NCBI GenBank assembly: GCA_943737045.1 | Contig: CALSFV010000033.1 | Location: 769,501 to 833,500, forward strand | Direction of reading: 5' to 3' | DNA: 64,000 bases | Origin: Parapristionchus giblindavisi | Taxonomy: Eukaryota > Nematoda > Chromadorea > Rhabditida > Diplogasteridae | Part shown: positions 1 to 9,335 of the stretch, piece by piece | How positions within the stretch are numbered: the stretch's first letter is position 1 | Layout: the number at the start of each line of letters is the position of its first letter | Translations under genes and position numbers: made by a program | The notes under the pieces: generated by a model | Told to the model about the DNA's origin: nothing | The model's database searches: none | Seen by the model: the letters and a program-made list of their open reading frames with translations, nothing else

Positions 1-62
1 ACTGTGTGCGAAAAGAAGAGAACCTTGGCAATTTGCCAAAAAAAAAACAACAACCACCATAC

Positions 63-117
63 CTTGACTCTATCGTGATGATCGTTAGTGGCGCACGCGA
101 CGGAGGGTGCCGAGTAC
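63..117 (-). pseudogene. GYS: GYS pseudogene exon carrying a frameshift
   Basis: A TTTCAG acceptor and a GTATGG donor flank 55 bases. The first part reads VLGTLRRV in the frame set by the previous exon, matching the family's IL.TIRRIGLFN. The last part reads NDHHDRVK only in the +1 frame, matching NSSADRVK. Ten bases separate the arginine pair from the asparagine where the family has four codons, so about two bases have been lost. In the original frame a TAA at 85-87 ends translation. Confidence 0.85.
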
Positions 118-197
118 CTGAAATGAACATGATTAGTAATCAATACTTTCAAAACAATCGATAATTCAAAAATCAATACATATACACGTAAACTTAC

Positions 198-248
198 ATG
201 ATTATTATCGACGATGTTGCGGGTGCAGATGGGCGGCAGGGTGTTGCG
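198..248 (-). pseudogene. GYS: GYS pseudogene exon (PPICTRN block, 17 codons)
   Basis: The exon reads RNTLPPICTRNIVDNNH before a strong GTAAGT donor, matching the family's PPVCTHN..DD. It joins in frame to the AAAG end of the upstream exon. The acceptor (TTGAAG) has a weak pyrimidine tract. Confidence 0.82.
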
Positions 249-361
249 CTTCAATTGATATGATTACAGTAACCGGATGACCAATCAATATACTTTAGCT
301 ACACATGCTGATCACAAATCGACAAGGCACAACAATCGATTGAGTAGCTCGTTTATACCGT

Positions 362-420
362 GGCCAATCAATCAATCAATAAACCAATCAATCTATCCAT
401 CAATCATTAAATCAATAACA
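362..420 (+). repeat. Degenerate (TCAA)n simple repeat
   Basis: The stretch consists of imperfect repeats of ATCA/TCAA. Shorter runs of the same motif occur at about 1500, 1622, 1935, 2096, 5165 and 6960, mostly in intron-like DNA. Confidence 0.7.
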
Positions 421-447
421 ATTCAATGGATCAAGCAATCAAATAAC

Positions 448-526
448 CTTTGCCGACATGATACACCGCTTGAGTTGCACTTGCTCCGACGGCAACATCA
501 TCTCATCCATGTCGGGAATCTTACCA
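448..526 (-). pseudogene. GYS: GYS pseudogene exon (PDMDEMM block, 26 codons)
   Basis: A TTTCAG acceptor and a GTTATT donor flank one base plus 26 codons reading GKIPDMDEMMLPSEQVQLKR then CIMSAK. The family equivalent is G.LPDMN.ML......MKRAIFAT. About 100 residues that precede this block in normal enzymes (the GRYEFSNKG region) are not found between this exon and 1369. Confidence 0.85.
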
Positions 527-613
527 CTGAAATTTATATCAATTATTATTATTAATAATATCATTATTAATTACAAATGCGAGATAAGGTCATGCTAACG
601 CTCATTTTAATGT

Positions 614-961
614 TTAAAGGTGGAGTCCGGGCAATATTTTCGTGAACAAACTGTGAAGACAGAAAGATAGCAAAAGGTATTCTGCACACAGTACATTAAT
701 TATTTTATGCTAATTCAACGTATTGATCGCTATAATCATGAATGAATCATGCTTGATGTACTGGCAAAAGCGCGAAATTTTGGAAATAAGAAAGTTCGGC
801 AATAGGTTTCGAACCCGCGGCGTTGCGCTAACTAGGCAGCGCATTTACCACTACGCCAAGGGATGCACGCATTGAAGTGCTAATTTCTTGCATATCATTT
901 AACCCTTGAATAGCCAATATGTTATACTTTTGCATAGACATTCGAGGGCCTCCATCTTTAA
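614..961 (-). mobile_element. 348-bp TTAA-flanked MITE with tRNA-like core, copy 1
   Basis: The element is bounded by TTAA at 614-617 and 958-961. Its termini are inverted: AGGTGGAGTCCGGGC on the left against AGATGGAGGCCCTC as the reverse complement of the right end. A second copy of exactly the same length lies at 8942-9289. A tRNA-like region lies inside on the minus strand. TTAA target use is the hallmark of the piggyBac superfamily, but no transposase is present, so the superfamily is inferred. It sits in an intron of the glycogen synthase pseudogene. Confidence 0.8.
797..866 (-). ncRNA. tRNA-like region with pol III A and B boxes
   Basis: Read on the minus strand there is an A-box match TGGCGTAGTGG (848-858), a 5-bp anticodon-type stem (GCGCT/AGCGC), and a perfect B-box match GGTTTCGAACC on the + strand, i.e. 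GGTTCGAAACC (805-815). The acceptor and T stems are degenerate, so this is a tRNA-derived segment, not a tRNA gene. Confidence 0.65.
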
Positions 962-1368
962 AAACATAGCCATATTCGCAATGACTAGTATGAAAAAAAC
1001 TATTTACAATGGGGACACGAGATACATGCATTCAACGAGTTGCCAACAAGAAGAATCGGATAAAAACGCTATACCAGTTACAGGCAAACATTTTAATACA
1101 TTCACAGTGTAAGGATCGACGCACTGTATCCGTCTCATTTTTTTTTCTCATTTTCATGATCCACCCACTATATAAAGCTCATTTTTATGTGATAGATTTT
1201 TCTAGATCGACCCACTATCTAAAAAATCCGGTGAGGGCCCCTAAATTGTATGGTTACAGGGGATAAAACTCGCTATTCCATCTCGACTTACAAAGTTACA
1301 GTACACAACAGTTATTAGCCGCTACTTTAGCCATTTATTCATTACGATGTACGATATTGACTACCTAC

Positions 1369-1483
1369 CGAAATCATGCATCTTCTCCTTTGCGATCGCG
1401 TGCATGTTCTGGAACTCCTGGAGGGTGGCAAACTTGACGACGTTGAGACTGTTCTGCTTGAGAATGCTCAAGCCAACAGCTGC
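1369..1483 (-). pseudogene. GYS: GYS pseudogene exon (LNVVKF..EFQNMHA block)
   Basis: The exon lies between a CCACAG acceptor and a GTAGGT donor. It reads SLNVVKFATLQEFQNMHAIA then KEKMHDF, matching the family's NGLNVKKF....EFQNLHA..K..I..F. The P-N-G preceding LNV in the family is QNS here. It ends in phase 1. Confidence 0.85.
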
Positions 1484-1638
1484 CTGTGGAGATCAATCGA
1501 TCAATAAATTAATCAAATCGATAAATCAATATTACAGTAATGACACTCGCGGTTTCCAGCTTCTACTTTATTAGGTACAGCAGAAATAAATCGATAAACT
1601 CAAAGATAATTTAGGCATAATAATCAATCAATCGATAC

Positions 1639-1701
1639 CTGCCACCCGTGAAATTGTCCTACGACAAACGCCGGCCGATCAGCCGAGGCGCGCTGCTCAA
1701 A
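1639..1701 (-). pseudogene. GYS: GYS pseudogene exon (FHGW block, 21 codons)
   Basis: A TTTGCAG acceptor and a GTATCG donor flank 21 codons ending VVGQFHGWQ, matching the family's VVAHFHEWLAG. The conserved glutamate of FHEW is glycine here. The next family block (GVGL.., THATLLGR and the large tyrosine-rich exon) is missing: only 155 bp of intron-like DNA separate this exon from the next recognised one. Confidence 0.82.
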
Positions 1702-1812
1702 CTGCAAATGGATATTGTTGACAATGTCAACTTGACATTGATCAGACTAGTTTGTAGTCAACTACAATTTGATCAAACTACAAAATAAAAAAATAGAAAA
1801 AAACTACAGTAC

Positions 1813-1914
1813 CTTCTGCAGGAAAATGGCCACCATGAAGACGAGAATGAGGCAGTCGTTGCTCTCGCCATCATGCCACGGAATGCCAATGTGTGTCGCC
1901 TACCATAGCTCAGG
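1813..1914 (-). pseudogene. GYS: GYS pseudogene exon with in-frame stop (IGIPWHD block)
   Basis: From the TTGCAG acceptor at 1915-1916 the exon reads PELW, TAG, then ATHIGIPWHDGESND and LILVFMVAIFLQK. The family reads ELWDTCNIG(V/I)P..D.E.ND, so the TAG at 1900-1902 replaces the aspartate after ELW. The same TAG could serve as a cryptic acceptor (exon 1813-1899), which would skip the stop at the cost of five residues. I treat the stop as a disabling change but cannot exclude that alternative splicing. Confidence 0.85.
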
Positions 1915-2113
1915 CTGCAATCGATTCGATTAATCAATCAATAATTGATTAATCAAAATCAATAACGTTCCGCGACAGGAGTCAATCGATACGAGATATC
2001 GTAGATCAAAATGCCCATACAACCACAGACAAGAGATAATATACCGGTAACGTATAGTTAAGTAATCAAGGGTTCCAAAGACCAAAAAATCAACCAATCA
2101 ATCAATAATTCAC

Positions 2114-2200
2114 CTTACACTGGTCCAGCTTCCATGCCGATCCAATGTCGAAGAGCACGACCTTCGGGCAGCCGTCGATCAGCCATCTACCGTACTTAAC
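2114..2200 (-). pseudogene. GYS: GYS pseudogene exon with RWLIDG motif (29 codons)
   Basis: A clean TTGCAG acceptor and a GTGAAT donor enclose 29 codons reading [20 protein letters not shown] then SAWKLDQCK. This is the best-conserved exon and the one that identifies the family: glycogen synthases read GRWLIEG..VVL.D.G..AW.L..WK here. The phase is 0 at both ends. Confidence 0.92.
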
Positions 2201-2371
2201 CTGCAATCAGAATACATTCTAGTTTGATCAAATCACAATCAGGGAAACTTGCCGCTTGGGCGAAGAACGAGTCGGCAAAAAACAAAAGGGTGTCACACTT
2301 TAACCAACATATTTTAACCATACTCATCAAACTACAACCATCAGACGTAATGTATTTTGATCATCACCCAC

Positions 2372-2524
2372 CTGCAGTCCTATCTCGCTCATCTGATCGA
2401 GCGCGTAGCGCATGGGCGCCGCGTCCGCCTTCGGCTCCTTCGTCTCCATCTTGGCGCGCTCCTCACTGTACGGGCCCATCATGCAGTAATACTCATCCAG
2501 TTCGTCCGTCGACAACGCCGCCTC
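2372..2524 (-). pseudogene. GYS: GYS pseudogene exon, N-terminal block (51 codons)
   Basis: An open stretch of exactly 51 codons lies between an acceptor (TAG just above 2524) and a GTGGGT donor below 2372. It reads DELDEYYCMMGPYSEERAK and continues to EIGLQ, matching the family's DEWGDNYFLVGPYTEQ region and the helix before the RWLIEG motif. No stop or frameshift occurs within it. The codon ending the exon (phase 0) fits directly to the next exon, which starts VKYGRW. Confidence 0.85.
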
Positions 2525-2584
2525 CTAGATACCGTCGACTGCAAATTAGACAAAGATAAAAGGTAAAGATACAACCCCTTATTC

Positions 2585-2632
2585 AAGACACACGAAGTCC
2601 TGCGGGTGATCACTGCTAGGCCAGTGATAATA
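2585..2632. repeat. Short dispersed repeat fragment
   Basis: The stretch TTATTCAAG..GTCCTGCGGGTGATCA..TAGGCCAGTGA recurs, slightly diverged, at about 17665-17707 and inverted at about 14915-14958. It probably marks the end of a dispersed element; its limits here are unclear. Confidence 0.5.
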
Positions 2633-2845
2633 AGTATTTAAAAAAGTAAGACAACGATCCTAGGTTGAGTGTTTTCTAGTTGGTGTTCTACTTTTATAGC
2701 ATGCCTGATGCTGTCAAGAACTTCTACAAATCACACCCGTCATCTTAACGTTGCAAGCATTTTCCAAATAGATCTTGAATCATAAAAGAGTAAAAAAACG
2801 TCAAAAGGAACAATAATATGCATACTACAAGAGTGTGATGCTCAC

Positions 2846-2892
2846 CGTAGGTTCTGAGATCCGATCCTGGCGCCCGCATTGACTGCGACACG
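2846..2892 (-). other. Exon-like stretch, possible GYS N-terminal exon
   Basis: A TTTGCAG acceptor and a GTGAGC donor flank 47 bases. One frame reads RVAVNAGARIGSQNL, whose spacing to the next exon equals that of the family's VANKVGGIYTVLQ segment. The similarity is weak (the substrate-binding NKVGG is not kept) and the phase does not join cleanly. It may be a decayed N-terminal exon or chance. Confidence 0.3.
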
Positions 2893-3071
2893 CTGCAAAC
2901 GACACGATTATTACAAATCAAACAATCAATAACACACGACCAGAGAGGAAAATGTGACGTCACAAGCGTAGGATAAGTTCCTTTGATTAACGGTCTCCGT
3001 CCACGCTTGTGACGTACTTATATCGTTACTATTAATATAATGAATAGTAATAACAAAAGTAATGAAATTAC

Positions 3072-3211
3072 CTGACGATTGTGAACTGCCGCGGATGGAA
3101 TACATTGGGACGAAAGATGTGTGACGAGACATACGAAGTAGGCTGATACGTACACGCCGGTGGATTTTGAGGACGACAATGAGACACGCCGACGGAGGCA
3201 AAAGCTACTCG
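3072..3211 (-). other. Exon-like open stretch of unknown identity
   Basis: A TTTGCAG acceptor and a GTAATT donor enclose 140 bases open in one frame (starts RVAFASVGVSHC, ends HPRQFTIV). It begins with the same RVA-encoding bases as the exon-like stretch at 2846-2892. I recognise no family. It could be a 5' exon of the decayed glycogen synthase locus. Confidence 0.25.
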
Positions 3212-4111
3212 CTGCAAATGAAACGGAATTACAAAACAATTAATCAAGATCAAGCAACAAACAGGTCATATAGATGAACATTGGAACATTTAAATGTGAA
3301 TGAGAGTACATAAAAGAACACAAGTGTATCGGAAAGCGGAAAATGAGGGAGAGAACAGTCAGCCAGGTCACGCGCTCGCGGTCGCGCAGCGTGTGTTTAC
3401 TTCGAACTTCGAACATGTTTTTCAGTGCTCCGCGCTCTCAAAGAATTCGGACGACTGTGACTGAGAATGCACACGATTTCCTGTGCAGTTTTCGTGTAAA
3501 TAATAAGTGTTTTCGCAAAAAATATTTTTGAATTACTGAACACACTTTCATCGAGACTTGAGTAATAGCAATTTAACCATCTCACTATCACTTTTGTAAA
3601 TTCAAGTTTCGTCGCAACTTTAAGTAAACGACCGTTTACTTTTTCTGCACCTCTCCAAATTGCACGCTATTTCTCCATTTCTCTAACACATCGACAGAAA
3701 GTTGCGAACTTTGTTCGCATCTTTGTTCGCATCTTTTTGACGAACTTTTTTCTTTGTGAAAATAGCATGGGATTTTGAGAGAATTAGAGAAAAAGTTCGC
3801 AACTTTGTTCCGACATTTCTTCGCGAACTTTTGATAGATTGCATGCACCACAGGAGAACACATTTGCTATGTTGGCCGATCGATATTTTAATTAGTATTT
3901 ATTGATTGGTTCTAAACACAAATCGAAGCCAAACGATTTCAATAGCTCAATCGACAGATCTCGAAATGAGGAATTCAGTGGTAAGCTGAACGTATTTTTA
4001 TTTGGTTTAATGAGAATAATATATGTTTAGAATAGCAATGATATAGATAAAATACATGGCCAAGCCTTTATTTCAATATTTATCTTGTGGAGTAGTGAAA
4101 GCTGAGGGGTA
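3212..4111. other. No gene recognised; AT-rich spacer
   Basis: Only short unrelated open frames are seen. A small cluster of near-repeats of GTTCGCATCTTT / GTTCGCAACTTT lies at about 3700-3835. Confidence 0.5.
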
Positions 4112-4562
4112 TTAAAGGGAGAGTAACCCCTATGAAAAAAACAAAGTCCGGAAATTCTGTTTTGAATTCCCGCCCTATTGAATTTTTGGAGTCGGCGTTT
4201 CCCAACACGGGAACTCTGCCACAACATACAAGATTGATTTGATTCTGTGTAAATCTAAAGGGATAGGAAGGGAGGGAGAGAGGTTAGGGAAGTGGTTCCT
4301 CGATGTTCCATATGGATCAATCAATGCACATTAGGTAGATCAAATCAAGTTGTTTATCTGCTATCTTTTCATCCACTGGGACAGTGTCATGCATAACATA
4401 TTGGTAAGTGCTCTCTTCCTAGTCGCGCTCGTGCAGGTTCAATTCCTCACCCAACCACTAAGTTTTGCCTATTATTTCTTATATCTGTGGCAGGGTTATC
4501 GCGTTGGGGAACAATGGCGGGAATTTAAACACTGAAAAGTAGAGGGGTTACTGTCCCTTTAA
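4112..4562 (+). mobile_element. 451-bp TTAA-flanked MITE with tRNA-like core
   Basis: The element is bounded by TTAA at 4112-4115 and 4559-4562. The termini are a clear inverted repeat: AGGGAGAGTAACCCCTAT against AGGGACAGTAACCCCTCT (reverse complement of the right end). The interior differs from the 348-bp family but again holds a tRNA-like block. No transposase is present. Confidence 0.8.
4383..4452 (+). ncRNA. tRNA-like region with B box
   Basis: The B-box-like sequence GGTTCAATTCC lies at 4436-4446. Upstream is an A-box-like stretch ATTGGTAAGTG at about 4400-4410. It is diverged from a functional tRNA. Confidence 0.5.
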
Positions 4563-5299
4563 GCAATGTACAAGTGAAAATTTGAAATCAAAAATAGCAA
4601 AAACACATGCACCAAAGCACGGGAAAAATGAAAAATTCAAAGCTGAAGTACACATATCATTTTTTCGAACTTTAAAAAAAATCATTTTTTGACTTTTGTT
4701 TTTGCTGCTTTTTAGCAGCAATCAATTTTTTATTCCAGGATGACTAGTCATAAAAGTACGTGATATCATTGATACTTACGATTAAGATTTTGAGAATAGA
4801 AGAATATTCACAAGCAGAGGAAATAAAATGACGTTAAACAATCGATTGGGAATTTTGATATGCAAGAAAGTTCGATCCTCCAATTAATAAAATGACAACC
4901 ATGTAGAACGTAGGTTGGAGAAGTAATGAGCGGGTTAGTAGTTGTTGACGTAGAAACATCACAATGTATCCTCCCCCATTCTGTTATCAAGTGTTTATAT
5001 TTTAATAATGCATAGTGTTCTCTTTGCTTTAAAATCCAGAACTACCAATACAATACATTTATATGGAAACTCTAGAATGCAATGATCTCCTCGCTTGTCT
5101 TTCAAAGTTTTATGTTAGAATACTATGAATGATTCTATGAACGTCTACCAATTATCCCTTATCAACCAATCAAACAATCAATCAATCTTATTTCTGTCTT
5201 GAGTCCAGGATCATCGCCATTGTCATTCCACTGATCTAATCGAACAAATATAAGATGTGATGGAAACAAGAAACATCTTTTATCCGTCATCTTATCGTC
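4563..5299. other. No gene recognised; AT-rich spacer
   Basis: No long frame, repeat or splice-bounded stretch could be supported here, apart from a short ATCA-type run near 5165. Confidence 0.5.
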
Positions 5300-5790
5300 G
5301 TTAGTCCATCTTTCTTTGCATAGAAAATTACTTCTTTTAATTACTTCTCTCCAAATATAAATGTGACCTTAACTATTTCGAATCACCATTCTCAATCACT
5401 ATTCTCGGATGCCCGAATGGTTTGAAGTGCCTGGACATCGATAAGTTCTATAGAAGATTGCAGCAAAGATCCTCTAGATTTAATTTGAACTTTGAACTTT
5501 CAGCTAAATCTCTTCTCTAACTAATGATAACCGCTGTGTCGATAGAGCTATTTGATCTTTCATATTTTATCTCTGATCTTTGATCTATATGTCTGAAAAA
5601 TACAAGAAAAGATGTGGACTGCGCGGTATTAGATTTGGATTGAGACAGAGAGTCAAGTATGCAAATCGGATAGGCACTCTTTACATGCCTTAAATTTTGT
5701 ACTTTCAATCCACATTGCAAGCTTCAAACATATTATGAATCAAAATCAAATATGTCTTTCTGATCGCGTGATGATTCTCTATCATTCTAT
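5300..5790. repeat. Segmental duplication, copy 1
   Basis: Long stretches match 7065-7570 in the same orientation, for example the run starting CCCGAATGGTTTGAAGTGC and the run around GTCTGAAAAATACAAGAAAA. The copies are about 85-90 percent alike by eye, with small indels. A minus-strand frame (SLSQS..SFLVFFRH..QRSEIKYERSNSS) is open in both, but the differences are mostly amino-acid changing, so coding function is doubtful. Confidence 0.75.
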
Positions 5791-6118
5791 CCGAACAGTC
5801 TTTTCACGAAAAAAAGCTCGAGGAATCTATATTTGTACATTAAAAACTATTCATTTATTCATTATTTTACTGATGAACTTATGGTTTGTTCAAAAAGTGC
5901 ATTAGAAAAGAACAAAAAATCTCCGATTTTTATTTCGCAACTTTTGAACAGAACAACTCAATTTCAATGTAATTTTGAAATCGTTTATGCTTCATCAATC
6001 TATTGATCACTACTTATGTTTGCATATCCATCTCGATGATTTGAACAATGAGTGAAGAATACGGGAATAAAAGATCCACGCTCAAATAATCACAGAAATC
6101 GTCTTGATAAACTGCAAA

Positions 6119-6345
6119 CTAATCGATATATAGGCATCTTTGTGCTGCAGTCACAAAGGAATCTTCATATGCAAATGTGACATCGTCTGTCCCGTCATCA
6201 TTCGTCATAATCGCACTAAAACGGTCAACATTTACTGTAATGAATGATCCTCTGTCGACACAAATTAAAGTTCTCTCCATGTTATTCAATATAAATTCAC
6301 ACATTTCCGCCGAAGGTTGATTCATCTTGATTAACTGTAAACTAC
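6119..6345 (-). CDS. Exon-like open frame, unknown protein
   Basis: Downstream of a TTTACAG acceptor (just above 6345) an open frame starts with MNQPSAEMCEFILNN and runs to TAG, ending AAQRCLYID. Acidic patches and many amphipathic residues give it a protein-like composition. It could be the last exon of an unrecognised minus-strand gene whose upstream exon lies at about 6720-6945. I do not recognise a domain. Confidence 0.3.
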
Positions 6346-6719
6346 TGATCGATGAAATACATTTATTAGATATCAAGCAAAAAAGGTCGTTCACTTTGAA
6401 ACACTACTAATAACAGATAACAGATAAGATAACAGATTCCGAAGGAAGAGAAAATACTCATGATTTAGGGCAAGCAAAACGTCGGTATTACTACGGTTTA
6501 CAAGCAAAATGGGATATATGAAAACCTGCTCATTTCATCCAATTCAGATAGTAGTCCTCCTTATCAATCAATAAACGTCGATTTGTTCTTATCGATTGTC
6601 ATGTTCATGTATTGATTAGAGCTGTATTTACTGATCCAATGATCTACTAAAATCAATATTCGATAGCACAGGTGAGTGATGGAGCTATTATGATGGAGAT
6701 ATCTTTCATCAAAGGAACC

Positions 6720-6945
6720 TAGCTGTAGCTGAACAGATTCTACTCGCTTCTATGTGCGGCTCTTTTCTTTTGCTGATTTTGTTGCCGTAGAAATATTGCA
6801 AAGACGATTTGTTTACGTCATCTCCAGATTCTTCTCCATCCCATAACGCATCCGAATCCTTGCCATAGTCGTCCACTTCTATTATACATACAACTCGATA
6901 TCATCGTCGATGAATATCTGATCCTCTATGTCGATTTTCTAAGAT
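6720..6945 (-). CDS. Exon-like acidic open stretches, unknown protein
   Basis: After a TTAG acceptor-like site the minus strand reads KIDIEDQIFIDDDIELYV and then meets two stops. The overlapping frame continues IIEVDDYGKDSDALWDGEES and on for about 30 more residues. Both frames look like a strongly acidic protein, which suggests one frame broken by a shift. No family is recognised. Confidence 0.22.
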
Positions 6946-7064
6946 AGCGTGTTTTATCAACCAATCAATCAATTAATGAACCAATCTTCTTTCTTATATA
7001 CTGTTCGAAAAGAATAAGAGGCGTGAAAGAACGCAAAAAAGAGGAGAGTTGTGCTCTGCATTTT

Positions 7065-7570
7065 TTTTGCAGAGAAAATTGCTTCTTTTCAAATATAAAC
7101 GTGTCGTAAACCTTAACTATCTTGAATATCTTTGACCTTCTCTTTTACCAATATTCAATGTCACCATCCTCGGATGTCCGAATGGTTTGAAGTGCATAGA
7201 CGTCGATAAGTTCGGTGGATTACTACTGCAAAGATCCACTAGATTTAATTTGAACTTTGAGCGTTCACCTTACTCTTAACCGAGTCCTAATTCTCTAACT
7301 AATGATAACCAATGAGTGGATAGAACTATTTGATCTTTCATATTTTATCTCTGATCTTTGATCCATATGTCTGAAAAATACAAGAAAAGATGTGGACTGC
7401 GCGACATTAGATATGGATTGAGACAGAGAGTAAGTATGCAAATCGGATAGGCGCTCTTTACATGCCTTAAAAGTTGTACTTTCAATCCACATGGCTTAAA
7501 ACATATCATGAATCAATGTAAAATATGTCTTTCGGCTCGTGCGATGATTCTCTATCATTATACCCGAACA
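7065..7570. repeat. Segmental duplication, copy 2
   Basis: This is the partner of 5300-5790, about 1.77 kb downstream in direct orientation. The arrangement fits an old tandem duplication of roughly that size whose outer parts have diverged beyond recognition. Confidence 0.75.
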
Positions 7571-7663
7571 ATCTTATTACGACAGTAATGTGGCAGAAGA
7601 ATGAACTGATTTTCTCAAAAAAGAATGGTAGAAATGCATTCCATATAGTCATCAATAGGCTAT

Positions 7664-8346
7664 GTTGTGTGTACATGCATTGTATTGATTGACTAGGAAG
7701 AGAGAACATAAGAAGACTTGTACTATATAGTTATGAGCATTAAATGGAACTATTTGAAGACTTTCTTCTATTATTTTACTTATAGGAACTCATGCATCTG
7801 CATATATAATAATTACAATGGTCACTATTCTTGAATGTATTGATTGATTGATTGATTGATTGAATGAATGATGATAGAATGATTTCGATGAAATTGATCG
7901 GTAATCTGGTAATAAAAGATGGTGTTCGGTCAGAAGGATGTGTGTACATGCATTGTATTGATTGACTAGGAAGAGAGAACATAAGAAGACTTGTACTATA
8001 TAGTTATGAGCATTAAATGGAACTATTTGAAGACTTTCTTCTATTATTTTACTTATAAGAACTCATGCATCTGCATATATAATAATTACAATGGTCACTA
8101 TTCTTGAATGTATTGATTAATTGAATGATTGATTGATTGATTGATTGATTGAATGAATGATGATAGAATGATTTCGATGAAATTGATTGGTAATCTGGTA
8201 ATAAAAGATGGTGTTCGGTCAGAAAGAAGTGTGTACATGCATTGTATTGATTCACTAGGAACAGAGAACACAAGAAGACTTGAACTATATAGTTATGAGC
8301 GTTAAATGGAACTATTTGAAGACTTTCTTCTATTGGATTACTTATA
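7664..8346. repeat. Tandem repeat, units of 273 and 289 bp, third copy interrupted
   Basis: Two full units and part of a third share GTGTACATGCATTGTATTG, TAGTTATGAGC and ATGCATCTGCATAT blocks, including a (GATT)n run whose length explains the 16-bp size difference. The third unit stops at 8346 and resumes at 11675, because the LINE at 8347-11674 was inserted into it. Confidence 0.85.
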
Positions 8347-8781
8347 TATATATATTTATCACATGCTCACGCATGAACGATACAGTCGAAAAATTGTGAA
8401 ATAATAATTAATCAATATACTTTCAAGAACGGTAGATAAAGATTAAGATGATGGATGGGGCAAATGGGGGTGGGAAGTCTCATGTGAGCTAGCCGTCTCT
8501 CTCATATCATCGTGTAGTCACTCATGTATATCGTATGAGTGAATGGAGGAGTTCTTGAGTCTACTGGGAAGAGGACCAGTACTGTAGTCGATGATAGTGA
8601 GAATGACCAAGACGACACGTCACAATGGAGACACAATTGGGTAATGGTAGGTGCTATGGGGGTACTGTGAGGGATCAAAGTTCAGGCCGCGAAAATGGAA
8701 GGGTATTCAGCAAAAGAGTGGGCATTATGTATACTTGGAGGCAATTGGTTCAGCTAACGGCTGACTCTCAATGGGAAAGAA
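8347..8781 (-). other. LINE 3' untranslated region and AT tail
   Basis: No long frame is seen. The stretch lies between the ORF2 stop and the target-site duplication and ends (low coordinate) in a TA-rich run, as expected for a CR1/jockey-type tail. It contains a GGGGGTGGGAAG-type G-rich patch near 8460. Confidence 0.6.
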
Positions 8782-8941
8782 TTATAACGAATATTGTTTT
8801 TTTGTAAATTCGATGTGTATGCCAAAAGAATAAGTACGAGAACGAGATAGATCGAAAGAAAACATTTGTTCTCTTTGTATGATAGATTCATTGTACAGGA
8901 TCTTTCTCGCAAGGAGAAGATCACTGATAACTCTCATTTCA
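8782..8941 (-). pseudogene. LINE ORF2 C-terminal fragment
   Basis: This last piece of the LINE frame reads NEMRVISDLLLARKILYNES and ends EFTKKQYSL before a stop. It corresponds to the (R)R...DLL.LYKI..G region that closes ORF2 in this LINE group. It joins in frame to 9286-9327 when the 348-bp element and one TTAA are removed. Confidence 0.85.
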
Positions 8942-9289
8942 TTAAAGGTGGTGTCCGGGCAATATTTTCGTGAACAAACTGTGAAGACAGAAAGATGACA
9001 AAAGTTATTCTGCATACCTTACATAAATTAGTTTATGCTAATTTCTCCTATTGATCGCTAGAATTGTGAATGAATCATGCTTGATGTACAGGCAAAGGCG
9101 CGAAATTTTGAAAATAAGAAACTTCGGCAATAGGCTTCGAACCCTCGACGTTGCGCTTACTAGACAGCGCCTTTACCACTACACCAAATTATGCACGAAT
9201 GAAAGTTCTAATTTCTTACATATCATTTAGCCCTTGAATAGCTGATATGTTATATATTTGCATAGACATTCGAGAGCCTCCATCTTTAA
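8942..9289 (-). mobile_element. 348-bp TTAA-flanked MITE with tRNA-like core, copy 2
   Basis: This copy has the same length and ends as the copy at 614-961, with TTAA at 8942-8945 and 9286-9289. Its target is the LINE ORF2, and its exact removal restores the LINE frame, so both the borders and the TTAA duplication are confirmed by the empty-site logic. The tRNA-like core is at about 9125-9195. Confidence 0.88.
9125..9195 (-). ncRNA. tRNA-like region, copy 2
   Basis: The minus strand carries GGTTCGAAGCC (9133-9143) as B box and TGGTGTAGTGG (9176-9186) as A box, matching copy 1 at 797-866. It is degenerate in the stems. Confidence 0.6.
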
Positions 9290-9327
9290 GTGGCTTCATA
9301 GAGAGTGCGCTCAATCGATCGTGATAG
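9286..9327 (-). pseudogene. LINE ORF2 fragment between two insertions
   Basis: These 42 bases continue the LINE frame after the foldback-like element and read YHDRLSALSMKPL. In this LINE group the RT core is followed by a similar SY.DRL..L.L.PL segment. The fragment ends in the TTAA used as target by the 348-bp element. Confidence 0.85.
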
Positions 9328-9335
9328 GAGGGAAG

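Larger units (their letters stand above)
63..2524 (-). pseudogene. GYS: Glycogen synthase (GT3 family) pseudogene, unprocessed, partial
   Basis: Seven minus-strand exons with GT..AG borders match animal glycogen [starch] synthase in the correct order. In the family the enzyme adds glucose from UDP-glucose to glycogen in the cytoplasm. Recognisable blocks are [62 protein letters not shown] and PPICTRNIVDNN. Three classes of damage are visible. Two internal blocks are absent: roughly 90 residues between the FHGWQ and LNVVKF exons, including the catalytic-domain segment with the family's THATLLGR motif, and roughly 100 residues before PDMDEMM. There is a TAG inside the ELW block at 1900-1902. 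The last exon has a frameshift. Introns are retained, so this is a duplicated or decayed gene rather than a retrocopy. The remaining C-terminal exons, with the catalytic glutamates, would lie left of position 63. A 348-bp transposon sits in the intron at 527-1368. Family identity is very likely; complete loss of function is inferred. Confidence 0.9.

Noticed and set aside
797..866. Functional tRNA gene
   Set aside because: A and B boxes are good, but acceptor and T stems do not pair properly and the block sits inside a repeated TTAA element; the same applies to 9125-9195, 4383-4452 and 19577-19649.
63..2524. Intact glycogen synthase gene
   Set aside because: In-frame TAG, frameshift and two missing exon blocks; the gaps between recognised exons are too short or hold unrelated DNA.
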